The position numbers were made by a program, and so were the translations under genes. A stretch of 64,000 nt of DNA from Corallium rubrum (taxonomy: Eukaryota; Cnidaria; Anthozoa; Scleralcyonacea; Coralliidae). Positions 33,791 through 44,905 of the stretch are shown here, one piece after another. The stretch covers positions 41,664,531-41,728,530 of the forward strand of contig OZ035998.1 in the NCBI GenBank assembly GCA_964035015.1. Direction: 5' to 3'. Below the pieces are notes generated by a model that was not told the origin of the DNA, ran no database searches, and saw nothing but the letters and a program-made list of their open reading frames with translations. The stretch's first letter is position 1; every line of letters starts with the position of its first letter.

Positions 33791-36515
33791 CATGAGCATT
33801 CTCAGATCATAATCATTGGTATTGATGGAAAAGTGTAATTTCTGCTGACGATCAATAACTCCATATACTTTGCCCAATACTGGGGTGTTTTTCCAAATTC
33901 TCCGTTCATACATTTGGCTTTCTGTATTTGGCATTGCTTAACATATTCTTTAACAGAGTCGTCGTTAAGAATGTTCGTTAAACTCGTTGCTTGCGCGGGG
34001 TTACTTTGCATGGGCGAACTCCTCAACTTTCACTGGCATAGTCGGTAAATATTGTTCTGTAAAGAGCCTTTCCAATGCTTCGGAAAAAGCCTCGTGAACA
34101 AGCCAACATCGATTGTAGTGCTTTCCACTCATCACTCCCGTGATGCTTCCAGAGCTGCACAGACCCGCTTGAAATATGACATCTTCGAATCCACTGCCCT
34201 CCACGAAACGCCCAATAACTGCAAAAAAGGTCATCATTGCATGAAAATCGCCTAGATGAATTATTATGTCGGACCATGCATCTGGATTGTTCCAAACCAC
34301 ATGAAAAGCCTTGATTGTAGCTCCCACGTCAAGGGTGATGTGAGCGTGGGACATGTTGGATTGCCTCGTTAGCTGTCTAGATTGATGGAACATTTCTATG
34401 ATGGTGGAGTATTTGGTTATTGGGGAAGAAATAGGAGGCAAGTATGTCATCAGGGTTGCTTTGCTATGAGCCTGTTGAAAACGACGCACGATCCAACCAA
34501 CGAATCTGGGGTTTGTCTGATTGGCTGAGTTTAGATACCGCACTGATTGCCATAACAGCAACAGCTTTGAACAAAACATCTCCGCGTCAGAAGGAGCTGG
34601 TCTGGTCTGTACTTCGGCAAATGATGGTGGTTCTGCTTTTGGGTTGATTGCCACTCGCTTATCAGCATTATCTCTGGAGAGTTGGATCGATCGTCGCTTT
34701 GACTTGGGAATAGTTATATCTTCTTGTCTCATCACAGCTGCAGCAGAATGCTCTTGAAACGCTATGCCTGGTGTAGTATGAATTGAACCAGCACCAGATG
34801 CAGTCTCAATATTGCGATCAAAGTTATCCCACCAGAATATCGTTGATATCTTAAAGAAAAAAAATTATGCAGATTAATTTTCAAGTTATTTTCAAGACAA
34901 AAATTACAGAAGCAAGATTTTTTTCTCGTGAATTTAGCAACGATTCTCAATTCAAATAGGTCTTGTACTAATGTGGTGAATGCCCTTCTCGAATATTATA
35001 ACGTCTAAAACGTGCAAAATTTAACAAATTTACGGTGGAGTTTGTTATTCACTTAGAGTTCTGGAACTGAGCGCGCATCATCATCGTTGTCTGTACTCTT
35101 ATTGACAACAGTAATTAAACCAATCAGATTGCGAGTTTACTTTCAATCATTGTAAAAACTGAAATAGAAAATACTTACTTTGGAACCATGTGCTACTGGT
35201 TGAAGAGGTAAGTGCAGACCAATAGATTGAAAGTGTTCCACCAGTTCAGCCTGAGCAGTCTCGATTTCATTGATTGCGTCGTATGTGATAGAATGTCCCA
35301 ATCTTGCCAATATAGTTATCGGTAGTTTTTGACCAGTCATACTATGAAGGCCAAGTCCTACTGATGCATGTTTTGGCGTAAGAAATTTTCCCTTTGAGAC
35401 AGCGTGAATGATATCCTGACAATACGAGTCAGTCAGTCGATCCACCCTTTCGGCAGTAACATGATGACTTCCTTTTGGGGACAAAAGTTCCTTGAAAAAC
35501 AATTGCAGAAGCTCTGGATATTGTCGCTCTCTGGAAGACAAACTCTCAACTGTCGGAGGCCACGGAAGTGGACAAGCTTCTTCTAAAAATTTGAAGACAG
35601 ACTCTTGCAGGAACGATGCTGCTCTTTTGATGGTGAATTGTTGGATACATGGAATGGAGAGCTTCTTGAAAGAATTTGATTGTGCAGGCATTCTCTGCTG
35701 ATCACCACTTGTGGGATATGATATTCTGCTTGAAGAAAAACTAGTTGGTCTCCAAATGACTTCATCAGACGTTCTTTAAGCTTGTATCTGCTTTGCTTCG
35801 TTCCAGTATTACCAGTATATCTTGTCATTAGTGTTTCCATCGACAAACATTGCTGCCCTCCTATGATATCATTCTCTACCAAAGAAAGAACTGCATCGTA
35901 GTCCCCGAGTTGTAAATTATCATTAGCACTTTCGGTTGATTCAGTTCTTTTCCTGACGACCCTAGTATATTCTAGATAGCACTTATCGTGCTTTTGAAGT
36001 TCTTTCGCTATTAAATCAGTTTCTGTGACGGCTCTGATCATTTCTAAGTCATTCTGAGCAATAGCTGCTTCTTTAAATGTTCTCTCTGCAGTATCGGTGA
36101 CAATCTTAGACAGTGGCTGGCGTACACCTTTCACCTTTACGTCTTTCTTCTTACAAATCATACAGATATTCGGGAAGAGTCCTCTGGAGCTAGTATCTTC
36201 GGCACTTTGTGATGTATTTCTTGTCGTTCTTTGAAGTTTGCTACTAGAACCTTGATCGTCGTCTTTGCTTGCTTTCCTTTTCAATAACGCTTTGGCATGT
36301 ACAAACTTTTGAAAGCACTTTCGATGGTAGAAATACTCAATTTCTCCCAAATTCTCTGGAATTTTATTGCACTGATCGATGTGATGGTTTTCGCCGCCAA
36401 GACTCTCTCGTATTTTCTTGCATTCATGCAGAGTTTCAAATGTGTTTGGACTTGGTCGAATCAATTTATCACCAGATGTGTCTAGTGAGTCATAGTGAAC
36501 GATACAATCCGCCAT
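33791..36515 (-). pseudogene. 5' half of nuclease-like transposon gene, split by CACTA element
   Basis: It starts at ATG 36515 (MADCIVHYDSLD…). Minus-strand exons run from 36515 to about 35179, with donor AAA-GTAAGT, and from 34849 down to 33791. Motifs typical of this repetitive family are YFYHRKCFQKFVH, ICMICKK, HDKCYLEYTR, GLGLHSMTGQKLP, ARLGHSITYDAINEIETAQAE, FWWDNFDRNIETASGAGSIH, PGIAFQE, LGDFHAMMTFFAVIGRF and KTPQYWAKYME. C-x2-C pairs and an HxxC suggest an N-terminal zinc-binding segment. Frame changes occur near 35690, 34010 and 33845, so the gene was probably already dead. It continues at 19616 on the other side of the CACTA insertion. Confidence 0.8.
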
Positions 36516-37038
36516 TTCTTCCTACACTTTCTTAAAACCTAATTCAGATGAAGTAAATTGAAAAGAAAGTTTTGTTGTTATTGATGAAGAAATAAACATG
36601 CAAATTATGTAGTTTGAAATATGAGATATTTGAACCTTGTTGACCAATGTTGCACATCTGCAACCGATCTTTTCAGTTATCGATATTTCAACCCAGAGAT
36701 CAGTTATCTTGCTATATTTCGATGCCTAAGTAGGCTATAGGCATGCTATTTTACAACTAATAGCAAATAAACTATATATCTATATCGTAAAGGCTTAGAA
36801 AATGCAAAAGGAATTACCTAATTTCCACGGTCGGAACCAAAGCGTCGGCGGCCATCTTTGTTTTCGTCGCCTGATTATATGGTATTACATGAAGTATGAA
36901 TTAATCAAACAGAATTAATTAAGACATGTTGCAGATGCGCTACAATGGTGAACGAAGTTCAAATTATTATTATTATTTTTTTTACTATTTTTTTAAAAAG
37001 TGGTAGCAGATCTGCTACAGGGGTCAATATAGGGTTAA
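36516..37038. other. 5' flank of outer-element gene
   Basis: AT-rich. It contains GGCGGCCATCTTTG near 36848, and presumably the promoter of the dead gene. Nothing else is seen. Confidence 0.5.
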
Positions 37039-37358
37039 AGCGTGAAAACGAGGCTTTAATGCGTGAAAACGAGGCGGAAGGCCCAGGTTATCGTCTGAAT
37101 ACAATCGAATTTTGCACTCAGCACCCAAAAATTGCTAAAGGTGCCCAGATTAAACAAATTCTCCATTGTTGTTCGCTTCAATCGAGCAGATATCGTTTTT
37201 GCACCAAATCGAGGTTTAAACGCGAAAACGAGGCGGAAGGCCCCGCCCACAGCCTGTATACCAACGATTTTCGAACTCAGCGCCCCAAAGTTGACCAAGT
37301 CCACTTGGTCTCATAAATTTCCCCGTCGGGGGACCATTCCCCCCTTCTCCGCCTGGTC
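37039..37358 (-). repeat. Right terminal inverted repeat of outer transposon
   Basis: Mirror of 16870-17195, ending CCCCTTCTCCGCCTGGTC. High identity of the two TIRs despite the decayed gene suggests either recent mobilisation in trans or gene conversion. Confidence 0.93.
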
Positions 37359-37360
37359 TA

Positions 37361-38516
37361 ATGCAATAGCACAGTTTTCTTTTAGGTTTTAATTGTGCTC
37401 ATGTTGGAGTGTTGACTTGTTATTGTCTAAAAACGTCAAACTCAAAGGCGTCAGAAAGTGTTTTGAAAGTATAGAAAGTAACTTTTGACCTCTAAAACCT
37501 CCCTCGCATCTCCATCCCCTCGTTGCATGCATGAGAATAGTCCTATTCAGCATAAAAAAAATTAAGTTTGGCCTTTTTCAAAGCATTGATAGCACTGCCC
37601 AATTGCTAGGACTTGTTCAATTGCCATGAATAGATAAGGCTATCCAGGCTTCTTACAAAGGTCCCCCGATCTTCCCAATCCGTTAACGTCCATCACCCAT
37701 CTGGATCGTCACCGCTCACCACTGTTAACCCCAAGTTTAAAGGAATAGTAAATTTTAGCCCGTACAATATGACGCCATAAATATTGAGGAAAGTGCTTTA
37801 TCAAATCGACCTATAAACCACGTTAGCCTAGTTTTGGAATCACCATAAGTGAATAACTTTAATTATAACATAGCTTTGATATAGCAACGTTTTTGATTGG
37901 CTGTCGTGCGTGCTCCATAACTCGATAACTCGATAACTTACGATTTTTTCGTGCTCTCCCAATTTCCCGCGTGCATCCATAACTCGATGGAGCACGCTAA
38001 ACCATGAGCCATTTCTTAAGTTTAGGGTTATGGTTAGCGTTAGGGTTTTGGTCGAGATTAGGCATATATACTGGAATTTTTAAGAGGAATTGTTAGTCAC
38101 CTGATTCAGGTACTAGTTAGTGTGATGTAGTGCGTTTCCTGCATATCGAACTAACCAAACTGGCGTCTGAAGCCAAAATTAGAGCTAGGTTTGTTTATTG
38201 AAAACGAGTTGTTAATATTTAATTTTTTGTATGCCTCTAGTCATCTCATGGAATCATGGATATTTCAAATTACCAATTTTGAGATAATGCCCCCCTTGTT
38301 GGGAATCCCTAGCTACCATGATGGTCTCATGTTTAAAAGATTTATTCTAGTGGAATCAGTTTTTCTAGAAAATGCGTTGTTATGGTCATTCATGAAAGTA
38401 AGCTGAATTTATTGGAACAGAGATGATTCACTTAGTAAATTAGTCTCGCTATGGCACATGCAATGACCAGCTGTCCAAGTCTGCATGATATGCATGCATG
38501 GAAGCTAAAATCGATT
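37361..38516. other. Intergenic, no gene seen
   Basis: A local inverted repeat is visible at about 37905-38000 (GCGTGCTCCATAACTCGAT… against ATCGAGTTATGGATGCACGC). Otherwise no coding or repeat structure is recognised. Confidence 0.55.
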
Positions 38517-38522
38517 ATTTAA

Positions 38523-38961
38523 AGTGTCTATGAAATAAAAAATTCGTTGGCATTTTTGTTGTTTTATTGTACAGAGGAGCATGGCAGGAGCACTCACTGA
38601 AAATTTCAAGAGAATCTGATGCGTAGTTTTCACGCTATTAACTCTCAAAGTTTGCCATGGCTAGTCGTTCTTGGAAAAAAATTGGGCTTTCGGAAACAAT
38701 GCTTATGACGTACGCAGATGGACAACTATACATAAGAACAATAGATTTCACTATTAATGATCCATCTGCGTACGTCATAAGGCATTGTTACCAAGAAGCC
38801 CAAATTTCCCCAAAACAAACTATCCACGGCAAATTTTGAGAGTTGATAGAGCGAAAACTACGCATCAGATTCTCTTGAAATTTTCGGTGAGTGCTCCTGT
38901 CATGCCCCTCTGTACAATAAAACAACAAAAATGCCAACGAATTCTTCACTTCATAGACACT
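38523..38961. mobile_element. TTAA-flanked foldback element, second copy type
   Basis: 439 bases, arms of about 200 bases in inverted order, ends AGTGTCTATGAA… and its complement, TTAA at 38519-38522 and 38962-38965. The termini match the element at 11919-12399 (AGTGCCTATGAA) although the interiors differ, so they form a family. The inner part has TGACGTACGCAGATGGA on both arms. Confidence 0.88.
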
Positions 38962-39355
38962 TTAAAATAACTTCGCGCTGTGAGTCATAGCGATTTTTTA
39001 AATGCATATTTTTAGCCAACGTATATATTAGTTCCATAAAATATACACTTCAACCATATATATAGTTCAATTGCAAGAAAGCGCCACTGTATATGAATTC
39101 CACAACTGCGCAAAGGTTTCAGTCCTATAATTGTAATAATGGGTAAATTTCATTTTTGCTGATCATTATGGTATACTATGGACGGTGTGGGTAACGTTTA
39201 TTCAGATTTCCTGCAAAAAACAATATTAATGTGACATATTATAGTTATGGAAATTGTTTTAAACTAACACACTAAACGTATTTACAGATAAACCCTGTTT
39301 AAAATCCTATGGAAGATAAAATCAATAACTCAAAACAATTTTTCCAGATCTCGAA

Positions 39356-39550
39356 GCTATAGACCTTATTCCAAATGGCCGCCGAATTAAAATTCTTTTA
39401 TATACATATAAATTAGCCCTTATGAACTCGTTTTCATGTGGGAAATTCAAAAGAATTTTTACTTTAAAACGAGGTCATAATATAAGGGCTAACTTGTATG
39501 CCCATAAAAGAATTCTAATTCGGCGGCCATTTTGGAATAAAGTCTATAAG
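39356..39550. repeat. Foldback repeat, uninterrupted copy
   Basis: Arms begin CTATAGACCTTATTCCAAAT and carry GGCCGCCGAATTAAAATTC; the right arm is its complement. The centre holds TTTACTTTAAAACGAGG, the empty site of the insertion seen at 11919-12399. Confidence 0.9.
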
Positions 39551-39696
39551 TGGTAAAGGGTATTTTCGTGAGCCGTGAATTGGCAATATATTTTCTTGTG
39601 AAATGTGAAATGCTGGAATTTTGTGTCGTGAAACGTGATTTGTATTCTAGCCGTTCTATAAGGGGCTGTTCACATGAGACCGGGTTATCTCGGTAA

Positions 39697-40467
39697 TGTC
39701 TCAATCAATTCCAAGCGTGACCATCCCCCCCCCCCCCCCCCGGGCATTTGACGGGCATTTGACATTTTTGCGTTAGAGTATTGCAAATGCCCCACCATGG
39801 GGTCAGCATAGCTGTACAAAATCCCCACAGAGGGGTCTTGAAATTGATGCAAATGTCCCACCCATGGGAATTTAAAGAAGCAGATGTTTATATTGTCAGA
39901 CAGCTGAAGCGGCCGTGACCAACCATATTATTAAACATAAACATATATTTATAAAATAGAGGTCAAAAACTACTTTCAAACGTCTCAACTAAGTTGTCCA
40001 AGCCTTTTCCCCGAAGCCAGGAAGCCACAAACAGCACATCATGCATTCCCCTCAAACTCCTGTAAATCCGCCATGATTGTTTGCAATCACTTGTGCACGG
40101 CGTATTTTATAATACGGTTAAAGAACGGTAGATATGCGACATTTTTGGCGCTTGTGACGAAATATAACGTATTTTTATATAAAAAAACTAGAGAAGTGGA
40201 CGAGCATGTATTAGTATGAAACTATGTGGTGTGCCTTTATAAAAGATGGAATTTTTGTAATTGAGTATAGATTTACAGTACTTACTTTTGCCAGGTTACT
40301 TTTCAAGAAAACAGGCAAGTCTATACTATTTATATTAGGTACTTCAACAAATTCCCCACCCTGGGGACGACCTGCAGAGGCAAATGCCTGACCCTGGGAA
40401 CAGGTGAATCATCAAATGCCCGTCAAATGCCCGGGGGGCATGGTCACGCTTGGAATTGATTGAGACA
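39697..40467. mobile_element. MITE with TAA duplication (PIF/Harbinger-like?)
   Basis: 771 bases with long inverted ends: TGTCTCAATCAATTCCAAGC then GTGACCATCCCC and CGGGCATTTGACGGGCATTT on the left, complements on the right. TAA flanks both ends (39694-39696 and 40468-40470), the duplication expected of PIF/Harbinger. The superfamily call rests on that alone. The left end holds a run of about 17 C. Confidence 0.8.
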
Positions 40468-40560
40468 TAAGTAAGGGATAACTCAGGGACGAGGGTCACA
40501 TGATAAAATGCAACTCCCGAGTCATTATGTTACATGTATTTTTATTATCATACTGATTGT

Positions 40561-40818
40561 AGTCACATTAGTATTGCTTCAGAATAAAACTAGCTGAATA
40601 AACAATGTTTATAAACGTTATTATATATAGTAATCGACGATAATTTATACTTTTGTTAAACTACATAATCGAAGAATATATTTTATTATCCATAGTCACA
40701 TTAATATTGTTTCAGAATTAAAGCTGAATAAACAACATTTATAAACGTTATTACAGCGATCAACGATAATTTATACTTTTGTTAAACTATATATGGTTGA
40801 AGTATATGCATTAGTATC
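40561..40818 (+). promoter_or_regulatory. Tandem duplication in the upstream region of lipase copy 1
   Basis: About 130 bases starting GTCACATTAGTATTGCTTCA (40561) repeat at 40694 with moderate divergence; both contain ATAATTTATACTTTTGTTAA. The second copy ends beside a TATATAG box at 40821, 37 bases before the lipase ATG. Duplicated promoter or enhancer sequence is a reasonable reading. Confidence 0.6.
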
Positions 40819-40857
40819 ACTATATAGGTGGTTACATTGTTCGGCTGTGTTGAATAC

Positions 40858-41762
40858 ATGATGTTTGGGCAATTTTATTTCTTCCTTGTTTGTTGTCTGG
40901 GTGCTTCCCGTGCTTGTGCGAGGGCCAACCGAGTTTATCCACCAACAAAAGTCATTCAGCTTACTCTGGGAATTTCCAAAGCAACATATTTACCACCCAG
41001 CAGATCTATCCTAAATGGTCGTATCACTGAAAATCCTTCCACGACACGACCCAGACTTCTCTTTGGCATTCTTCCCTTCCCTGCAAAGTACAATCCGTCT
41101 CAAGACAAGCTTCTTGCAGTACCAGAGGATGGAGTGTGAGTGGTTACGTATACAAGGAAACAGAAGTCCTGATGTTTAAGAACGTGCGGCAGAAGTTGGT
41201 TGTCTTTGGTTTTCGAGGAACCGAACCAGCTAATCCAATAGACTGGGGAAGGAACTTTTATGTCATACCAGCTCGATCAACTATCGACAAAACCACGTTC
41301 ACCACACACCGGGGATTCAGAGAACGTTATAGTTTCATAGCGTCTTGGTTTGAAAGACAATACAAAAAAGTTCCCCGAGATTACACCATTGTACTCACAG
41401 GCCACAGTTTGGGAGGAGCAGAAGCCACCATTGCGGCAGTTTATGCTGCTGGAAAATTAAAAAGAAGACCAGATGCAGTTGTTACGTATGGTTCACCATT
41501 GGTTGGTGCACAAGATTTTAAGAATTACTACAATCAAGTGGTTGGATGTGATCGTACCGTCAGGATAACATCAAAAGGTGACATCTTCCCAGGTGTTCCA
41601 AACGTTTTTGGATATCGGCATGTCTGTTATGAAACAAACGTTGACGCAGGCAAACCGGTGAATGCCCACAACTTGTACGGAGGATACGAACAGGGAATCA
41701 AACAGACAATGAACAGAAAAATGCACGCTATTAATTTCGGTTGTGACACAGTATTGAATTAA
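40858..41762 (+). pseudogene. Secreted class-3 lipase, copy 1, one-base frameshift
   Basis: Paralogue of the lipases at 46556 and 59909. It has a hydrophobic signal peptide (MMFGQFYFFLVCCLGASRA) followed by ANRVYPPTKVIQLTLGISKA. One base is missing near 41109 compared with copy 3 (AAGCTTCTTGCAG for AAGATTTCTTGCAG), which shifts the frame and gives a stop at 41137-41139. After the shift the frame is open to the normal end and keeps FRGTE, the nucleophile elbow GHSLGGA, the Asp in GDIF and the His in AHNLYGGYEQGI. The catalytic triad would be complete if the shift were absent. It is therefore either a young pseudogene or a consensus error. ATG 40858/40861 is preferred over the upstream GTG, and TATATAG lies at 40821. 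Confidence 0.85.
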
Positions 41763-43251
41763 GTGTGTTTAGCGCGACAAGAGAATTGTGATAAAAATCC
41801 TGCTGATTATAAAAATATTAATGTTCTACATTTCCATTTGAAAGCCAAAACGAAATCTAATTTCGGAAATATTCTCAGTCTTTTCAATTCACAACTCTGC
41901 TAAGTAGTATACCCCCCGTAACTTTATACCCCGCTTTTTAAAAATATATAGGGATGAATATCCGGGCGTTCCTACATTTCTTGTATTGTCTAAAGGCTGT
42001 TTTTCATTATATTCAGTTCGCTTTGGAAATTGAAAATCTCCAACTTTCAAAGCCCGCTCCACCCGCGCCGGCAAAGCGCACGTAATGGAAAACAGCCTAA
42101 AAATACTCCTGCAAATTGACGCATGCGCAAGTGCGCAACCGTCTGACAGCGATATTCCTTGAGTACGAGTGAGCGGGACCTAGAATAAACGTGTTGACTC
42201 TAGTATGATCTGTGTGAACTTCAGAACCAGTTCTGTCAGCTCACCTAAGAAATCAAAGTGATGAGGTGTGCTTCTATTGAGTAAACCAGGGGAAGCTAAC
42301 CTGCGGCCGCATGTGGCCCACATCAGAGACCTTATTTTAATGTATCTGTTTTTAAAATTTAAATAGCTAAAGCCGCCAAAAACGTTGGAACATGAAACAT
42401 TGTTTAGAAAAAATAGTGCTCCCAAAACGCAGGAAATCCCATTTCCGACATTCTAAAATTAAAAAATGTCTGAATTAAGGAACATGTCCCTGCCCCCTCC
42501 CTAGATGACGCCCATTTTGATTCCGCCCCCTATAGCTAATTTTAAATTCCAGATTCGCCACTGCATGTGCGGCAGGCCAAAACATTTGAAATTAACAATA
42601 TTCACGGTTCAAAACAAATAACTAATGATCACGTAGGTGTGTTGTGATCAGGGTCTGAGAGGTGCATGGGCTTTCTCTCCGGAGGATTATAACTAGGTTT
42701 AGAGTTACCGGGGGTTGTGCTTAGGTTTAGAGTTGCTGGGGATTGTGACTAGGTTTAGAGTTACCGGGGGTTTAGAGTTGCCGGGGGTTTGGAGGTGAGG
42801 TTGGGATCAGGGGTAGGAAAGAGGTTGGATTTTATTTTCTTTCAAATCCAGGACTATCCTGAATTTTAGACCATTTGACAATTAGAAGGATAATCCTGAA
42901 TTCAAGATGGAGGGTGCCAGTTAAAATCGATTTTTTTGCCAACATCAAATTATCGAAGATTTTTTTGAGATTCAAATTTGTTTTCACAGAAATAGTAGAA
43001 CATGCCAAGATTTGATATAGCTAAAAACGATGAAGGACAATTCTAAACTAAACGGCACTGGGTTAAACACATGCACCTATACTTAGAAGTGTCTTCCTCC
43101 TCTTTGTTTTCTGAATTTAAGTGCTTCATGAAGCATAATTTTGATGATAATACGGTATATATTCGTAGAAATCGAGCGCGCAATTTTGTTCTTGCTTCCC
43201 AAACTTGTTCCCAATAAGAAAAGCAGTAAGAACAATAATTGCAACGCAGTT
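41763..43251. other. Intergenic with repeat fragments
   Basis: Bases 42281-42600 look like nested hAT-type debris (CAGGGGAAGCTAACCTGCGG on the left, GCATGTGCGGCAGG on the right). The dispersed CAAAACGCAGGAAATCCCAT segment lies at 42420-42445. At 42690-42793 a 28-30-base unit containing TAGGTTTAGAGTTACCGGGG is repeated about four times. No gene is seen. Confidence 0.6.
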
Positions 43252-43382
43252 CCATAATTGCCGTTGTCTGTTCAGTTATGGATGCACAGATGACGTCACA
43301 ACGTGGTAAGAACAAGAAAGGGGCCCACGTTGTGACGTCTTCTGTGAATTTGTAACTGAACAGACAAAAAAAAAAAAATGGA
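43252..43382. mobile_element. Hairpin MITE, CCGTTGTCTGTTCA family, copy 1
   Basis: Inverted ends CCGTTGTCTGTTCAGTTATG and CAGACAAAAAA, with an inner palindrome around GACGTCACAACGTGG. The same structure recurs at 63097-63262. Stretch 43383-44220 shows nothing else. Confidence 0.8.
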
Positions 43383-44259
43383 AAACAAAAATTTAAAAGA
43401 TTTCTATCAAAACTCTTTCCAGATTTTGGGGCATGAAAAAGGAAAAAAGCAAATCAGCTGACGTGATCTGACGTGTGTCTGTCCTCTAATAGATCATGGC
43501 CTGTGTTGTATATAAATAGAAATAGTTAAATCTTAACACTAAAATTTTAACTTTGGTATAAACACAGAGCTAAATTTGATTAGTCTGATCCGAGATCAGT
43601 GGTCTGATCTATATAGTATTGTCTATACAGTCTAGTTTAAACAATCTCTTAATTGGCAATTTGCAGACGACCCGACCCGTTTTTAGTAATTTTCTGATCA
43701 AGTGCAATATGAAGCTCATGAGATTCTGATAAGGGGCAATAATTTATTGTGTTGCGGTCTTTTTGTTTTTAAAATGATCTTTTTTAAATATTTTAACTCT
43801 TTCTCGTTGGTGGGTTTGCCCCTGAATACTTAGCGCTGTGGGACAGTTTAAGTAAAATCGTCTATATATAGCTAGATAATCCTATAACCCGGAGCCTATA
43901 ACCGATTGGCCGCTCGCAAATTATTTTTCTCCTTTTCTTTTAAATTTGTTGTATGTGAATGTGTGTAAAGCATGTAAAACAGCCCCGTAATTTAATTCAA
44001 AATATATTTTCCAGTTTAATTTAATTTTACATTAAACAATTTGTATCACGTTGCGACAAATTTCACGTTTCTTTATAAATTTAAAATGCGGACACCTAAA
44101 TTATGGTGGATAATTAAACGTCGCGGAGACTACAACAGCCATCATGCAACTTCAAAACGCAACGACAGTCGACAAACTGAATTACAAAGAACTAAAGTTC
44201 TACTCCTTCACTCACTACCGAGGGCTCCCCACTTGACGAGTAAAATCGTCTAGCGTTAA

Positions 44260-44409
44260 GCCGGTTTTCCACTAGGCGATTTTTTTCGCGCGAAGCGACT
44301 TTCTTTTGTTCAAATTCAATAGATTTCTGATTAGTTCTAGCTCAGAGCTCATGAGACAAAAGAAAAAGTCGCTTCGCGCGAAAAAAGTCGCCTATAGTGG
44401 AAAACCGGA
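44260..44409. mobile_element. TTAA-type MITE inside the 25-bp minisatellite
   Basis: Ends CCGGTTTTCCACTAGGCGA and the complement of CCGGTTTTCCACTATAGGCG. TTAA precedes it (44256-44259) and TTTA follows (44410-44413). It interrupts the GTTAGACAG part of the flanking repeat unit. An inner palindrome, TCGCGCGAAGCGACTTT, forms both arms. It has the same end type as 14169-14313. Confidence 0.82.
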
Positions 44410-44410
44410 T

Positions 44411-44442
44411 TTAGACAGAATAAAATCGTCTAGTGTTAGACA

Positions 44443-44476
<34 letters not shown>

Positions 44477-44567
44477 ACTCTGGCGTTAGACAGAGTAGAA
44501 TACTCTGGCGTTAGACAGAGTAACATCGTCTGGCGCTGAACAGAGTAACATCGTCTGGCGTTAGACA

Positions 44568-44601
<34 letters not shown>

Positions 44602-44905
44602 ACTCTGGCGTTAGACAGAGTAAAATACTCTGGTGTTAGACAGAGTAAAATACTCTGGCGTTAGACAGAGTAAAATACTCTGGCGTTAGACGGAGTAAAA
44701 TACTCTGGCGTTAGACGGAGTAAAATACTCTGGCCTTAGACAGAGTAAAATACTCTGGCCTTAGACAGAGTAAAATACTCTGGCGTTAGACAGAGTAAAA
44801 TACTCTGGCGTTAGACAGAGTAAAATACTCTGGCGTTAGACAGAGTAAAATACTCTGGCGTTAGACAGTAAAATACTCTGGCGTTAGACAGAGTAAAATA
44901 CTAAA
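44411..44905 (+). repeat. 25-bp minisatellite, about 20 units
   Basis: The unit is TTAGACAGAGTAAAATACTCTGGCG with ACTC/CGTC variation; one unit near 44865 is shortened by two bases. Each unit is itself semi-palindromic (CAGAGTA…TACTCTG). The same phrase occurs singly in the dispersed repeat elsewhere in the window. Confidence 0.95.

Larger units (their letters stand above)
16870..37358. mobile_element. Outer TIR transposon (AcademX-like?) carrying a dead nuclease-like gene
   Basis: Inverted ends of about 320 bases (starting GACCAGGCGGAGAAGGGGGG) face each other across 20.5 kb, with TA just outside each end (16868-16869 and 37359-37360). Removing the inner CACTA insertion leaves about 6.3 kb, a normal transposon size. 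Its single minus-strand gene begins 520 bases inside the right TIR and stops about 150 bases inside the left one, so the gene is cargo or transposase of this element. The encoded protein has [15 protein letters not shown] and FRKGKKAFW motifs shared by a large family of repetitive proteins in cnidarians and vertebrates. Linking that family to the XPG-nuclease branch of Academ transposons is tentative. TA as the true duplication is unproven. Confidence 0.75.
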
